A stretch of DNA of 8,085 bases. Source: an uncultured Lachnospiraceae bacterium (lineage in GTDB: Bacteria; Bacillota; Clostridia; Lachnospirales; Lachnospiraceae). Made by a program: the position numbers and the translations under genes. Every line of letters starts with the position of its first letter. The first letter of the stretch is position 1. Location: the NCBI GenBank assembly GCA_945492935.1, contig CALYVE010000067.1, forward strand, positions 1-8,085, in the 5' to 3' direction. Below are positions 1 to 7,253 of the stretch, piece by piece. The notes below the pieces were generated by a model, which made no database searches, had not been told where the DNA came from, and saw only the letters and a list, made by a program, of their open reading frames with translations.

Positions 1-169
1 TACCTCTCTCACTCTCAATAACATGCGAGTCCATTACACCCCCTGCAACATCCTGCTTCTCGCGAAACACACCACTCTGCTTCAACAATTCATCAACCAA
101 TGTAGTTTTGCCATGATCAACATGGGCAATAATTGCAATATTTCTGACATCGTCTCTTGTAATCTGCAT
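1..169 (-). CDS. typA: Ribosome-associated GTPase TypA/BipA, N-terminal fragment (runs off left edge)
   Basis: Only the first 56 codons are visible; the rest lies beyond position 1. The protein begins MQITRDDVRNIAII and contains the P-loop of translational GTPases, AHVDHGKTT, at residues 15-23 (G1 motif, Lys21 and Thr22 at the nucleotide). It then continues with VDELLKQSGVFRE and a VMDSHVIESERG stretch leading into switch I. The VMDS...E.ERG pattern so close to the N-terminus fits TypA/BipA better than LepA, EF-G or TetM. TypA is a cytosolic GTPase that binds the ribosome and acts in ribosome assembly and stress or cold adaptation in other bacteria. The ATG at 167-169 has a Shine-Dalgarno AAGAGG at 177-182, about 7 bases away. 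A terminator-like hairpin ends only 18 bases before the start codon, so transcription must read through it or start inside it. Identification is from recall of the family, without a database search. Confidence 0.9.
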   Translation of the reverse strand, partial: MQITRDDVRNIAIIAHVDHGKTTLVDELLKQSGVFREKQDVAGGVMDSHVIESERG

Positions 170-186
170 TGTTTTACCTCTTATAA

Positions 187-231
187 TAAAAAAATACTGT
201 GTTACTTTCAAACTTTGTTATTGTAACACAG
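187..231 (-). terminator. Intrinsic terminator (or leader attenuator) between the DUF1648 gene and typA
   Basis: A perfect 9-bp inverted repeat, CTGTGTTAC at 197-205 and GTAACACAG at 223-231, encloses a 17-base AT-rich loop. Read on the minus strand, the stem is followed by TA and then seven T (188-194), the expected layout of a Rho-independent terminator. The stem is only moderately GC-rich and the loop is long, so termination may be partial. It probably ends the transcript carrying the DUF1648 gene, but it also sits within the likely leader of typA. Confidence 0.65.
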
Positions 232-251
232 CATTTTACGATTTTCAATTC

Positions 252-279
252 ATAATATTACCAAACAGCACACAAACAA
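252..279 (-). promoter_or_regulatory. Candidate sigma-A promoter for typA
   Basis: Read on the minus strand, TTGTTT (274-279) is separated by 16 bases from TATTAT (252-257). The -35 match is 4 of 6 and the -10 match is 5 of 6. The site starts immediately after the stop codon of the DUF1648 gene. A transcript from here would begin near 245 and carry the 187-231 hairpin in its leader. Such matches are common by chance in AT-rich spacers, so the call is weak. Confidence 0.3.
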
Positions 280-735
280 TCAGCGAACTTTATACAGTTT
301 GACGATACTTACAATGATTGTTCCGAAAATAGCAATTATTTCAACAACCGTGAGCCAGCCAGGAAGACGGTACTCTAATGCCGAACAAACAGTTATATAA
401 CAGAAAACAAAAACGATAACCGTTTTGAGGATATTTAACATGTTTAATATGACACCATATACACGATCCCTGTTTTCCTCTGTAATCTTTACGCCGGTAT
501 TCAAAATGGATGGAAAAAGCGACAATACTGTAATACTGATAAAGATAACCCACGCCATAATCGGACTCAACAAAATACTGCTTTTTTTACCAAAACCATC
601 AGCATGTCCCATAAAATCATAATGTGTGACTACGACACTTGGTATCTTGTTCCACATAATAACAAGAAATATAGTAGTAGAAAGTAAGATAAACAAACAG
701 ATAATATTGAATATTATATTTGATTTTCTTTTCAT
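280..735 (-). CDS. DUF1648-domain four-helix membrane protein
   Basis: This 151-residue protein has about four hydrophobic segments (roughly residues 7-27, 54-77, 97-117 and 126-147), so it is an integral membrane protein. Between the first two helices lies the DUF1648 signature: WNKIP (28-32), then H38, Y39, D40, G43, D46, G47, F48, G49 and K50. The same domain opens SdpI-type immunity/signalling proteins, but the rest of SdpI cannot be claimed here and the length fits a stand-alone DUF1648 protein. Biochemical role is unknown. The ATG at 733-735 overlaps the stop of the PHP gene in the string ATGA, and the Shine-Dalgarno AGGAG (744-748, 8 bases away) lies inside the PHP coding region, so the two genes are probably translationally coupled. 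The C-terminus ends in the basic stretch KLYKVR. DUF1648 identification is by eye from the WNxIP...HY...G..DGFG.K pattern. Confidence 0.8.
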   Translation of the reverse strand: MKRKSNIIFNIICLFILLSTTIFLVIMWNKIPSVVVTHYDFMGHADGFGKKSSILLSPIMAWVIFISITVLSLFPSILNTGVKITEENRDRVYGVILNMLNILKTVIVFVFCYITVCSALEYRLPGWLTVVEIIAIFGTIIVSIVKLYKVR

Positions 736-1430
736 GAACTTCTCTCCTCGTTTGCCGAAAGTAATGCCAGTGTTCCGGCTTTTAACTGTTTCAAATAATC
801 AAGCGGTGTCTGAAACGGTATGTCGGAAGCCACTCCGCAGCCAAACATCTTATTTACATCATGCGTGTCTGAACCGGATGTGACAGGCAAATCATACATA
901 CGTGCATAAATTTCTGCCCGCTCATTCATTTCGGGTTTGTCCAATTGCGCGCCGTTAATTGCCTCCACGCCATCCACATCATGTGGGTAAAGTTCAATAT
1001 GATCCACATAATAACGTTCCCGAAACGGATGCGGCTGAATCAAAAATCCACCTTCCTTCCGCATAATTGCAATGGCTTCTCTTGTCGGTAATAAATGAAT
1101 ATCCGGATGTCTTAAAAGAAAGCATTTATCAAGATTGTAAACAAGAAACTCTGCATTATTTGCACCATACTCAAATCCAAAGAAAACCTTTAAACCAATC
1201 TTATCTCCCTCTTCCTTGGCATTTTCAAATCCCGAACAAAATTGCTCAACACGTTCTTTCCAAGACAAATGTTTTGCAATTCCGCAATTACCATTAAAAA
1301 AATGATCCGTTATAAATATACCGTCATAACCGGCCGCCTTATGTGCACGTGCCATCTCTGCCCCTGTAGAAATGCCACATGCACTTGCTTCCTTTGTATG
1401 TAAATGTGTCTCATATCGATACATTTTCAT
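732..1430 (-). CDS. PHP-domain metal-dependent phosphoesterase
   Basis: The 232-residue protein is a compact single PHP domain, the TIM-barrel-like fold of metal-dependent phosphoesterases (DNA polymerase III alpha, histidinol phosphatase and the YciV/TrpH group). The metal-site motifs appear in order: HLHT with H9 and H11; TDH at 41-43; FGFE with E87; QPHP with H134; and SGSDTH with D188 and H190. The Asp usually found just after the HxHT motif in YciV-like members is replaced by K13-E14-A15-S16, so metal occupancy may differ. There is no signal peptide or membrane segment, so it should be cytosolic. Substrate is unknown; a small phosphate monoester or a nucleotide is the family's usual range. 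The start ATG (1428-1430) has a good Shine-Dalgarno, AAGGAG within 1438-1446. The gene lies 69 bases after purL and overlaps the DUF1648 membrane gene by 4 bases, so it probably works in the same process as that protein. Confidence 0.88.
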   Translation of the reverse strand: MKMYRYETHLHTKEASACGISTGAEMARAHKAAGYDGIFITDHFFNGNCGIAKHLSWKERVEQFCSGFENAKEEGDKIGLKVFFGFEYGANNAEFLVYNLDKCFLLRHPDIHLLPTREAIAIMRKEGGFLIQPHPFRERYYVDHIELYPHDVDGVEAINGAQLDKPEMNERAEIYARMYDLPVTSGSDTHDVNKMFGCGVASDIPFQTPLDYLKQLKAGTLALLSANEERSS

Positions 1431-1454
1431 ATCGGTTTCTCCTTCTTTATAGAA

Positions 1455-1479
1455 AGAGGATGTTAAAAAAACATCCTCT
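1455..1479 (-). terminator. Hairpin between purL and the PHP gene (weak terminator or mRNA-processing stem)
   Basis: A perfect 10-bp inverted repeat, AGAGGATGTT at 1455-1464 and AACATCCTCT at 1470-1479, surrounds a 5-base A-tract (T-tract on the transcribed strand). It lies about 20 bases after the purL stop. On the minus strand the stem is followed by TTCTATAAAG, which is not a proper U tract, so strong intrinsic termination is unlikely. It could reduce read-through into the PHP gene or protect the purL mRNA 3' end. The Shine-Dalgarno of the PHP gene begins 8 bases beyond it. Confidence 0.4.
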
Positions 1480-1499
1480 GCTCATTATATACATCCGTC

Positions 1500-4400
1500 T
1501 TATGAGAAATATGCAACACCGGACTCAAAGATCTTCTGATCCTGATCACCTTCTATATTGACAGCTACAGCAGTTCCAATACGCTCTGAATGTGCCATCT
1601 TACCAAGCACACGTCCATCCGGACTCGTAATACCCTCAATCGCATAATATGAACCGTTTACATTGTAATACTCATCCATAGTTGGGTTACCGTTTATATC
1701 GACATACTGCGTAGCAACCTGACCATTTGCAAACAACTTATCAAGCCACTCTTTGCTCGCTACAAAACGACCTTCACCATGTGAGATTGGCACAGAGTAA
1801 ACACCACCTAATTCTGCCTTGGCAAGCCATGGACTCTTATTTGTAACAACCTTTGTATAAACCATCTTTGACTGGTGACGACCAATACTGTTTATTGTAA
1901 GTGTCGGAGAATCCTCTGTCTGTGGGCGAATATCACCATATGGTACAAGACCAAGCTTAATCAATGCCTGGAAACCGTTACAAATACCGAGTGCAAGACC
2001 ATCACGCTCGTTAAGAAGCTTCATAACCTCCTCAGAAATCTTTGCATTACGGAAGGCTGTTGCGATAAACTTACCGGAACCATCCGGCTCATCACCTGCC
2101 GAGAAGCCACCCGGGAACATGATAATCTGACTCTGGCTGATACCCTTTACAAAAGCATCTACAGAATCACGAATATCCTGTGCATTCCGGTTTTTAAATA
2201 CAATTGTCTCAACCTCTGCACCTGCTGCTTCGAATGCACGTAATGAATCATACTCGCAGTTTGTACCAGGGAATACCGGAATGAATACCTTTGGTTTTGC
2301 CACTTTATTCTTTGCAATAAGAACGCTTCCGCCATTGTAAATATTCGATGTAACAATTCCTTTTTCAATCTTTAAGTTATCGTTAATCTTATCATCCTGC
2401 TTAACGTCTGACTTTGTTGGGAATACCTTCTCAAGCTTTCCTGTCCAAGCCTTGATTGCTTCTTCCATATCTACCGTTACATCACCGTATGTAAAGCATG
2501 CATCCTTTGTCACGCGACCAATAATTTCACAAGGAATACCAAGCTTACTTACATTATCTTCTGTTACTTCAAGGATAATAGAACCGTAATCCTTTTCAAC
2601 AAGCTCATCTGCCAAAAGACCTGCGTCAAGTGTAACACCAAGCTTATTACCAAATGCCATCTTACTGACTGCTTCAATGATACCGCCAAAGCCTACTGCA
2701 TAGGCAGACTCAACATTACCGGCTTTTATTGCCTCAAACAGCTTTCCATACTTATCAAGGGCATCCTGATAATCAGGCATATCGTATTCATCTTTATCAA
2801 CATTGAACTTAACAAGTACATTTCCGGCCTTCTTAAGTTCCGGTGTTACAACATTCATGTAGCTGGCAACATCAACCGCAAAAGATACAAGCGTCGGCGG
2901 AACATCGATGTCATTAAATGTACCTGACATAGAGTCCTTACCTCCAATTGATGGAAGTCCAAGACCAAGCTGAACATCATATGCACCAAGCAATGCTGCA
3001 AGTGGCTGACCCCAACGATAAGGATCCGTGCCAAGTCTCTTAAAATATTCCTGGAATGTAAGACGAATCTTACTCACATCACCACCGGAAGCTGCAATCT
3101 TTGCTACAGATGTAAGTACCGCATAGACAGAACCATGATATGGGCTCCAGCTTGAAAGATATGGATCAAAACCATAGCTCATCATTGTAACGGTATCTGT
3201 TTTTCCGCGAAGAACCGGAAGCTTTGCAATCATCGTCTGTGTCGGTGTCAACTGATACTTACCGCCATAAGGCATTGTAACAGTTCCCGCACCGATGGAT
3301 GCGTCAAACATCTCAACAAGTCCCTTCTGCGAACAGACATTTAAATCAGACAATGTGTCAAGCCAAAGCTTCTTGACATCCGATGTATCCTTCTTTTCTT
3401 CAAAATATTTATGATCCGCATCCGGAAGCTCAACACTAACTGTGGTCTCCTGATGTGCTCCGTTTGTATCAAGGAAAGCTCTCTTTAAGTTAACAATTTC
3501 TTTACCTCTCCAGCTAAGGACAAGTCTTGGTTCCTCAGTTACAACCGCAACCGGAACAGCCTCCAGATTCTCTTCTGCGGCATAAGCAAGCATTGCATCC
3601 ACATCCTTTGGATCAACAACAACTGCCATACGCTCCTGAGACTCTGAAATAGCAAGCTCTGTACCATCCAAACCAGCATACTTCTTTGGTACCTTATCAA
3701 GATCTACACGAAGACCGTCTGCCAGCTCACCGATTGCAACAGAGACACCGCCTGCACCAAAATCATTACATTTCTTGATAAGGGAAGCAACCTCTTCTCT
3801 GCGGAACAAACGCTGAATCTTACGCTCTGTAGGAGCATTACCCTTTTGAACCTCCGCACCGCATGTATCAATAGAACTTTCTGTGTGTGCCTTAGAAGAG
3901 CCGGTTGCACCACCACAACCGTCACGTCCTGTACGACCGCCAAGCAAGATAATAATATCTCCCGGATCGGATGTCATACGCTTTACGCAACGTCTCGGAG
4001 CTGCACCCATAACAGCACCTATCTCCATACGTTTTGCAACATAATTCGGATGATAAACTTCATTTACATGACCTGTCGCAAGACCGATCTGATTACCATA
4101 TGAACTATAACCCTGTGCAGCTACCTTAACAATCTTTCGCTGTGGCAGCTTACCCTTCATAGTATCCTTCAGTGAAACTGTAGGATCCGCAGCACCGGTT
4201 ACGCGCATAGCCTGATATACATAAGAACGACCTGAAAGCGGATCACGGATAGCACCGCCAAGACAAGTTGCCGCACCACCAAATGGTTCGATTTCCGTCG
4301 GGTGGTTATGCGTTTCGTTCTTAAAGCTTACAAGCCACTCTTCCTCAACACCATCAATTGTTACCGGAACAACAATGGAACAGGCATTAATCTCATCTGA

Positions 4401-5288
4401 AACTTCCATATCCTCAAGCTTGCCTGCTTTACGAAGCTCCTTCATTGCCATAAGTGCAAGATCCATAAGACAAACAAACTTATCATCCCGTCCTGCATAC
4501 ATCGTTTTTGTTGCTTCGATATATCGATCATATGTATCACTTAACAGCTTGCTGTAATATCCTTGATCAAAGCTTACATCGGTAAGTTCTGTAGAGAAGG
4601 TCGTATGTCTACAGTGATCGGACCAATATGTATCAAGAACACGAATTTCTGTCATAGATGGATCTCTTTGTTCATCCTTGTTGAAGTAATTCTGAATATG
4701 TAAGAAATCCTGGAATGTCATTGCAAGACCGAGAGAATCATATAATTTCTTTAAGTCTGCCTCCGGCATGTCCTTAAATCCATCAAAAATAATTACATCT
4801 GCAGGCTCATCGTAAACGGATACTAATGTATCAGGCTTTGATTCATCTGTAATACGTGAATCTACAGGATTCACAACGTAATTCTTTATTGCCTCAATCT
4901 GATTTGGTGTAACTGTGCCCGCAATAACGTAAGTCGTTGCTGATTTTATAACCGGATTTTCCTCTTCGTTCAAAAGCTTTACACACTGCTCCGCAGAATC
5001 TGCTCTCTGATCGAACTGGCCCGGAAGAAATTCCTGTGAGAATGCGATTTCATTCGCGTCCATAGGAAGTGTCTCTTCATAAACAATGTCAATTGGCGGT
5101 TCAGAGAAAACTGTCACCTTCGCCTTGCTGTAAGTGTCATCTGATACGCCTTCCATATCGTAACGTACAAGAACTCTTACATCATCAACCTTTACGCCGA
5201 GATAATCCTTGAACTGCTGCTTCAACTCTGTTGCCTTTACAGCATAATCTGCCTTCTTCTCAACGTAGATTCTTCTTACCTTACTCAT
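1500..5288 (-). CDS. purL: Phosphoribosylformylglycinamidine synthase, single-chain form
   Basis: This cytosolic enzyme makes FGAM from FGAR, glutamine and ATP, the fourth step of de novo purine synthesis. At 1262 residues it is the one-polypeptide form, close to the roughly 1295 of enterobacterial PurL; I assign it to the clostridial clade from its overall look. Order of parts: a PurS-like N-terminal domain (about 1-150); a linker with YWSDHCRHTTF (221-231); a first AIRS-type ATP half with NETHNHP (324-330), GRTGRDGCGG (451-460), NDFGAGG (508-514) and SESQERM (548-554); a second half with YGGKYQLTP (674-682) and SIGGKDSMSGT (780-790); a charged linker (about 955-985); and a class I glutaminase (about 998-1262) with GICNGFQ (catalytic Cys1103), SHGEGRF (1169-1175) and MAHSER (His1233, Glu1235). 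All expected catalytic residues are present. The ATG at 5286-5288 follows AGGAGG (5295-5300) by 6 bases. No other pur gene is in the window. Confidence 0.97.
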   Translation of the reverse strand: MSKVRRIYVEKKADYAVKATELKQQFKDYLGVKVDDVRVLVRYDMEGVSDDTYSKAKVTVFSEPPIDIVYEETLPMDANEIAFSQEFLPGQFDQRADSAEQCVKLLNEEENPVIKSATTYVIAGTVTPNQIEAIKNYVVNPVDSRITDESKPDTLVSVYDEPADVIIFDGFKDMPEADLKKLYDSLGLAMTFQDFLHIQNYFNKDEQRDPSMTEIRVLDTYWSDHCRHTTFSTELTDVSFDQGYYSKLLSDTYDRYIEATKTMYAGRDDKFVCLMDLALMAMKELRKAGKLEDMEVSDEINACSIVVPVTIDGVEEEWLVSFKNETHNHPTEIEPFGGAATCLGGAIRDPLSGRSYVYQAMRVTGAADPTVSLKDTMKGKLPQRKIVKVAAQGYSSYGNQIGLATGHVNEVYHPNYVAKRMEIGAVMGAAPRRCVKRMTSDPGDIIILLGGRTGRDGCGGATGSSKAHTESSIDTCGAEVQKGNAPTERKIQRLFRREEVASLIKKCNDFGAGGVSVAIGELADGLRVDLDKVPKKYAGLDGTELAISESQERMAVVVDPKDVDAMLAYAAEENLEAVPVAVVTEEPRLVLSWRGKEIVNLKRAFLDTNGAHQETTVSVELPDADHKYFEEKKDTSDVKKLWLDTLSDLNVCSQKGLVEMFDASIGAGTVTMPYGGKYQLTPTQTMIAKLPVLRGKTDTVTMMSYGFDPYLSSWSPYHGSVYAVLTSVAKIAASGGDVSKIRLTFQEYFKRLGTDPYRWGQPLAALLGAYDVQLGLGLPSIGGKDSMSGTFNDIDVPPTLVSFAVDVASYMNVVTPELKKAGNVLVKFNVDKDEYDMPDYQDALDKYGKLFEAIKAGNVESAYAVGFGGIIEAVSKMAFGNKLGVTLDAGLLADELVEKDYGSIILEVTEDNVSKLGIPCEIIGRVTKDACFTYGDVTVDMEEAIKAWTGKLEKVFPTKSDVKQDDKINDNLKIEKGIVTSNIYNGGSVLIAKNKVAKPKVFIPVFPGTNCEYDSLRAFEAAGAEVETIVFKNRNAQDIRDSVDAFVKGISQSQIIMFPGGFSAGDEPDGSGKFIATAFRNAKISEEVMKLLNERDGLALGICNGFQALIKLGLVPYGDIRPQTEDSPTLTINSIGRHQSKMVYTKVVTNKSPWLAKAELGGVYSVPISHGEGRFVASKEWLDKLFANGQVATQYVDINGNPTMDEYYNVNGSYYAIEGITSPDGRVLGKMAHSERIGTAVAVNIEGDQDQKIFESGVAYFS

Positions 5289-5310
5289 AATTGACCTCCT
5301 TATATAGACA

Positions 5311-5330
5311 ATCTGTATTAAAATACAGAT
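5311..5330. promoter_or_regulatory. Perfect palindrome upstream of purL, possible operator or leader hairpin
   Basis: The 20-base ATCTGTATTAAAATACAGAT is a perfect 9+9 inverted repeat around a central AA. Its proximal edge is 22 bases before the purL ATG and 10 bases before its Shine-Dalgarno. As RNA it could form an 8-bp AT-rich stem with a 4-base loop; no U tract follows, so it is not a typical terminator. Its symmetry and its overlap with a possible -10 element suit a dimeric repressor site. It does not match the guanine (purine) riboswitch or the long PurR box that I would recognise. Confidence 0.45.
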
Positions 5331-5350
5331 GTTCTTAGCTTATGTGTTAA
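5322..5350 (-). promoter_or_regulatory. Candidate promoter for purL overlapping the palindrome
   Basis: On the minus strand, TTAACA (5345-5350, 5 of 6 matches to the -35 consensus) is separated by 17 bases from TGTATT (5322-5327, 4 of 6 matches to the -10 consensus). The -35 overlaps the stop codon of the preceding gene and the -10 falls within one arm of the palindrome. The spacing is ideal but the -10 is weak, so purL may instead be read only from upstream. Confidence 0.28.
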
Positions 5351-6282
5351 TGGTGCATTCTACGAATCATCTTATAAATGACTGTATTCTGGAACACCAT
5401 CGGCGCATCCTGACAGAAAAATACAATACCATCTGTCGGAGCCAAAATTGAAGCCTTCACCGTTCCATCCATTGGATTAATAATTTCTGCTAATACTTCA
5501 CCGCGTTTAACCTCCCGGTCAACGCCAACTAATTTACGGAAAAAACCGGCCTCTTCCGCTCGTATTGAAACAAGCTCCTGCTCTCTTAATGTCGTAGAAA
5601 TATATCCACCATGACAATCATACTTGATAATACCCATTCTTGTCAAAAAACGCAAGACCGAAGATACAGCCATCATAGCACTTTCATCATCAATTGTCTC
5701 TGTTGTTGCTGAATAGATTGAAAAAGCCTGTGTGCCAAGCTCCTGCCAATTGTAATTTAATGTAACAGTATCAAATGCCCGATTCATGCCCGTAAGCACA
5801 TATGGCATACCAAATAAATTCGCAAGACTTACACTCTCTTTTCCGGTCTCCATCATACGAACATGCGGAATGGATTCGCCCTGCAAATAAAAACTTGCAA
5901 ACTGAACTCCATACGAATAATCCTTGATTCGCTGTAAAAGCGCCGCTGCAATACGACTTGTCGCTGTTCCGTGCGGATTGCCCGGAAATGAACGATTGAT
6001 ATCAGAATCATCTGCAATCCATTTTGTTTTCTTTGCATTCATAGAACTGTAATTCAGTGTTGGAATGAGCAAAATTTCTTTTTGAGCGGAAATATTGCCC
6101 TGTGCCTCAAGCTCACTCAGCTTTTTTGCAAGCAGGGAACAAATATACAACTGCTGGTATTCATTACCACGCATCGCTCCGACAATACATGCAGCCTTAT
6201 CGCCCTCGCCAAAGGAATAACCATGCAGCGTATACTCACCTCGAAAAGCAGTATTCATAGAAAAAATAACTTCTTTATTCAT
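5347..6282 (-). CDS. AstE/aspartoacylase-family protein, probable pseudoenzyme partner
   Basis: The protein is 311 residues from the ATG at 6280-6282. That start is preferred over a TTG 45 bases upstream because GGGGGA precedes it at a usable distance and the overlap with the upstream gene is then only 8 bases. It belongs to the M14-like succinylglutamate desuccinylase/aspartoacylase superfamily, normally zinc enzymes that cleave N-acyl amino acids. Family landmarks are GAMRGNEYQQ (35-44), IPTLN (73-77), DINRSFPG (94-101), IPHVRMM (138-144) and a C-terminal beta domain (about 230-311) with LAPTDGIVFF. The His normally in HGNE is Arg38, the region normally reading DLHAS is QFASF (127-131), and the region of the catalytic Glu reads SIYSATT. 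It therefore lacks both His ligands by eye, while Asn96-Arg97 of the substrate-binding pair remain. It is probably non-catalytic and partnered with its neighbour; some relatives I recall carry the same Arg, so the loss may be a subfamily trait. Confidence 0.78.
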   Translation of the reverse strand: MNKEVIFSMNTAFRGEYTLHGYSFGEGDKAACIVGAMRGNEYQQLYICSLLAKKLSELEAQGNISAQKEILLIPTLNYSSMNAKKTKWIADDSDINRSFPGNPHGTATSRIAAALLQRIKDYSYGVQFASFYLQGESIPHVRMMETGKESVSLANLFGMPYVLTGMNRAFDTVTLNYNWQELGTQAFSIYSATTETIDDESAMMAVSSVLRFLTRMGIIKYDCHGGYISTTLREQELVSIRAEEAGFFRKLVGVDREVKRGEVLAEIINPMDGTVKASILAPTDGIVFFCQDAPMVFQNTVIYKMIRRMHH

Positions 6283-7216
6283 GATTGATATCCCCCACAA
6301 TTCTGGCAAGTAACGAGCCCTCTTCAATCACCGGATAATCTCTTAATGAACAAATCATACCATCGTTGTTTGCACAGACAACTTCTTCCACTGAACCTGT
6401 AAGTACATTGACAATTGTTCCGATCTGAGTTCCTTTAGTAACGGTATCATATACCGAAACATCCGGGATAAATATGCCACTGCTTTCGGCATTGATATAG
6501 GAAATGCGGGAATCATCCGTCACAATGCCTTCCTTCGCATCCACAGCATCGCCATCCCAAATACCCATATATTTCATAAGAGAAAACAAGCCGTCAACAA
6601 TCTGTTCACAGTATTGTTTTTGAATACGAAAGGCAACACCGGATTCAATTACCATCGATGCAACACCGGCATTATTTAACGAATATGCAAGACTGCCATT
6701 CTGTACAGATGTACTTGGATGAATCCATACCATATCAACATTCATATGCTTTGCAAATGGCATAACCTTATCAACACAGTCATCATTCATACGTACCTGT
6801 GGTACTTCATGAATATAAACATTACTTGCGTGCAAGTCAATACAAACATCAGCTCCACAAATATCACCAAAAATACAAGATGCCGTATATTCACCAAGTG
6901 CACCGGATTTCGACCCCGGAAACAACGTATTCATATCCATACCCGAACCCGGAATCTCTCTTGTTCTTGAATCAAGACCCATAACATTAACACTCGGGTA
7001 TACATCAACAATCCCTTTTAATTTATCATAATTGCTTTTAATTCTCCGAATTACCTCATAGCAAATGTATTGACCCTGAAGTTCGTCTCCATACAATCCG
7101 GAAACGATACAAATTCGTTTTTCATTACCATTCGGAAAATCCGGTGCAAGTCGGTTTTTTTTGACCTTGAGCTCCTCCTCAACCATCAAATCAACCGATA
7201 CTACTGTTTCAATCAT
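6275..7216 (-). CDS. AstE/aspartoacylase-family zinc hydrolase-like protein
   Basis: This is 313 residues from the ATG at 7214-7216, chosen because GAGGA lies about 8 bases upstream; a TTG at 7231 would add five residues and sit on that Shine-Dalgarno. It is paralogous to the following gene, which it overlaps by 8 bases. Motifs: SGLYGDELQG (39-48), VYPSVNVMGLDS (72-83), DMNTLFPG (94-101), CIDLHASN (125-132), VPQVR (138-142), VIESG (189-193, Glu191 at the catalytic-Glu position) and a C-terminal beta domain from about 230. The family cleaves acyl groups from amino acids such as succinylglutamate or acetylaspartate using zinc held by His and Glu of HGxE plus the His of DLH. Here the first His is Tyr42 (codon TAT, one base from CAT) and the usual Arg after DxN is Thr97. 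His129, Glu45 and Glu191 are kept. Activity is uncertain and the substrate is unknown. It is the first gene after the cheY-side terminator, so probably leads the transcript. Confidence 0.8.
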   Translation of the reverse strand: MIETVVSVDLMVEEELKVKKNRLAPDFPNGNEKRICIVSGLYGDELQGQYICYEVIRRIKSNYDKLKGIVDVYPSVNVMGLDSRTREIPGSGMDMNTLFPGSKSGALGEYTASCIFGDICGADVCIDLHASNVYIHEVPQVRMNDDCVDKVMPFAKHMNVDMVWIHPSTSVQNGSLAYSLNNAGVASMVIESGVAFRIQKQYCEQIVDGLFSLMKYMGIWDGDAVDAKEGIVTDDSRISYINAESSGIFIPDVSVYDTVTKGTQIGTIVNVLTGSVEEVVCANNDGMICSLRDYPVIEEGSLLARIVGDINHE

Positions 7217-7241
7217 AAATATTATCCTCAATAACTCTTAC

Positions 7242-7250
7242 TATATATCA
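7242..7250 (-). promoter_or_regulatory. Candidate extended -10 promoter for the AstE-like pair
   Basis: On the minus strand the string TGATATATA gives an extended -10 (TG, one base, TATATA) directly after the cheY-side terminator and about 26 bases before the start codon of the first AstE-like gene. There is no convincing -35, because that position falls inside the terminator stem. It is the only reasonable promoter I can place in the 78-base gap. Confidence 0.33.
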
Positions 7251-7253
7251 CAC

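Noticed and set aside
183..211. TTGAAA, 17 bases, TATTAT promoter within the hairpin before typA
   Set aside because: The hexamers are good, but the transcript would start after the Shine-Dalgarno and leave a leader of only about six bases.
1484..1489. Exact TATAAT on the minus strand after purL
   Set aside because: There is no -35 at a usable distance and the start would fall inside the hairpin stem; AT-rich chance match is more likely.
1875..2243. Plus-strand open frame of 122 codons inside purL
   Set aside because: It is antisense to the well-conserved glutaminase domain, has no Shine-Dalgarno of note and a low-complexity Cys/Thr/Asn-rich product typical of antisense frames.
6283..6327. 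N-terminal extension of the second AstE-like protein from a TTG codon
   Set aside because: It would overlap the upstream gene by 53 bases and lacks a Shine-Dalgarno, while the ATG at 6282 has GGGGGA upstream.
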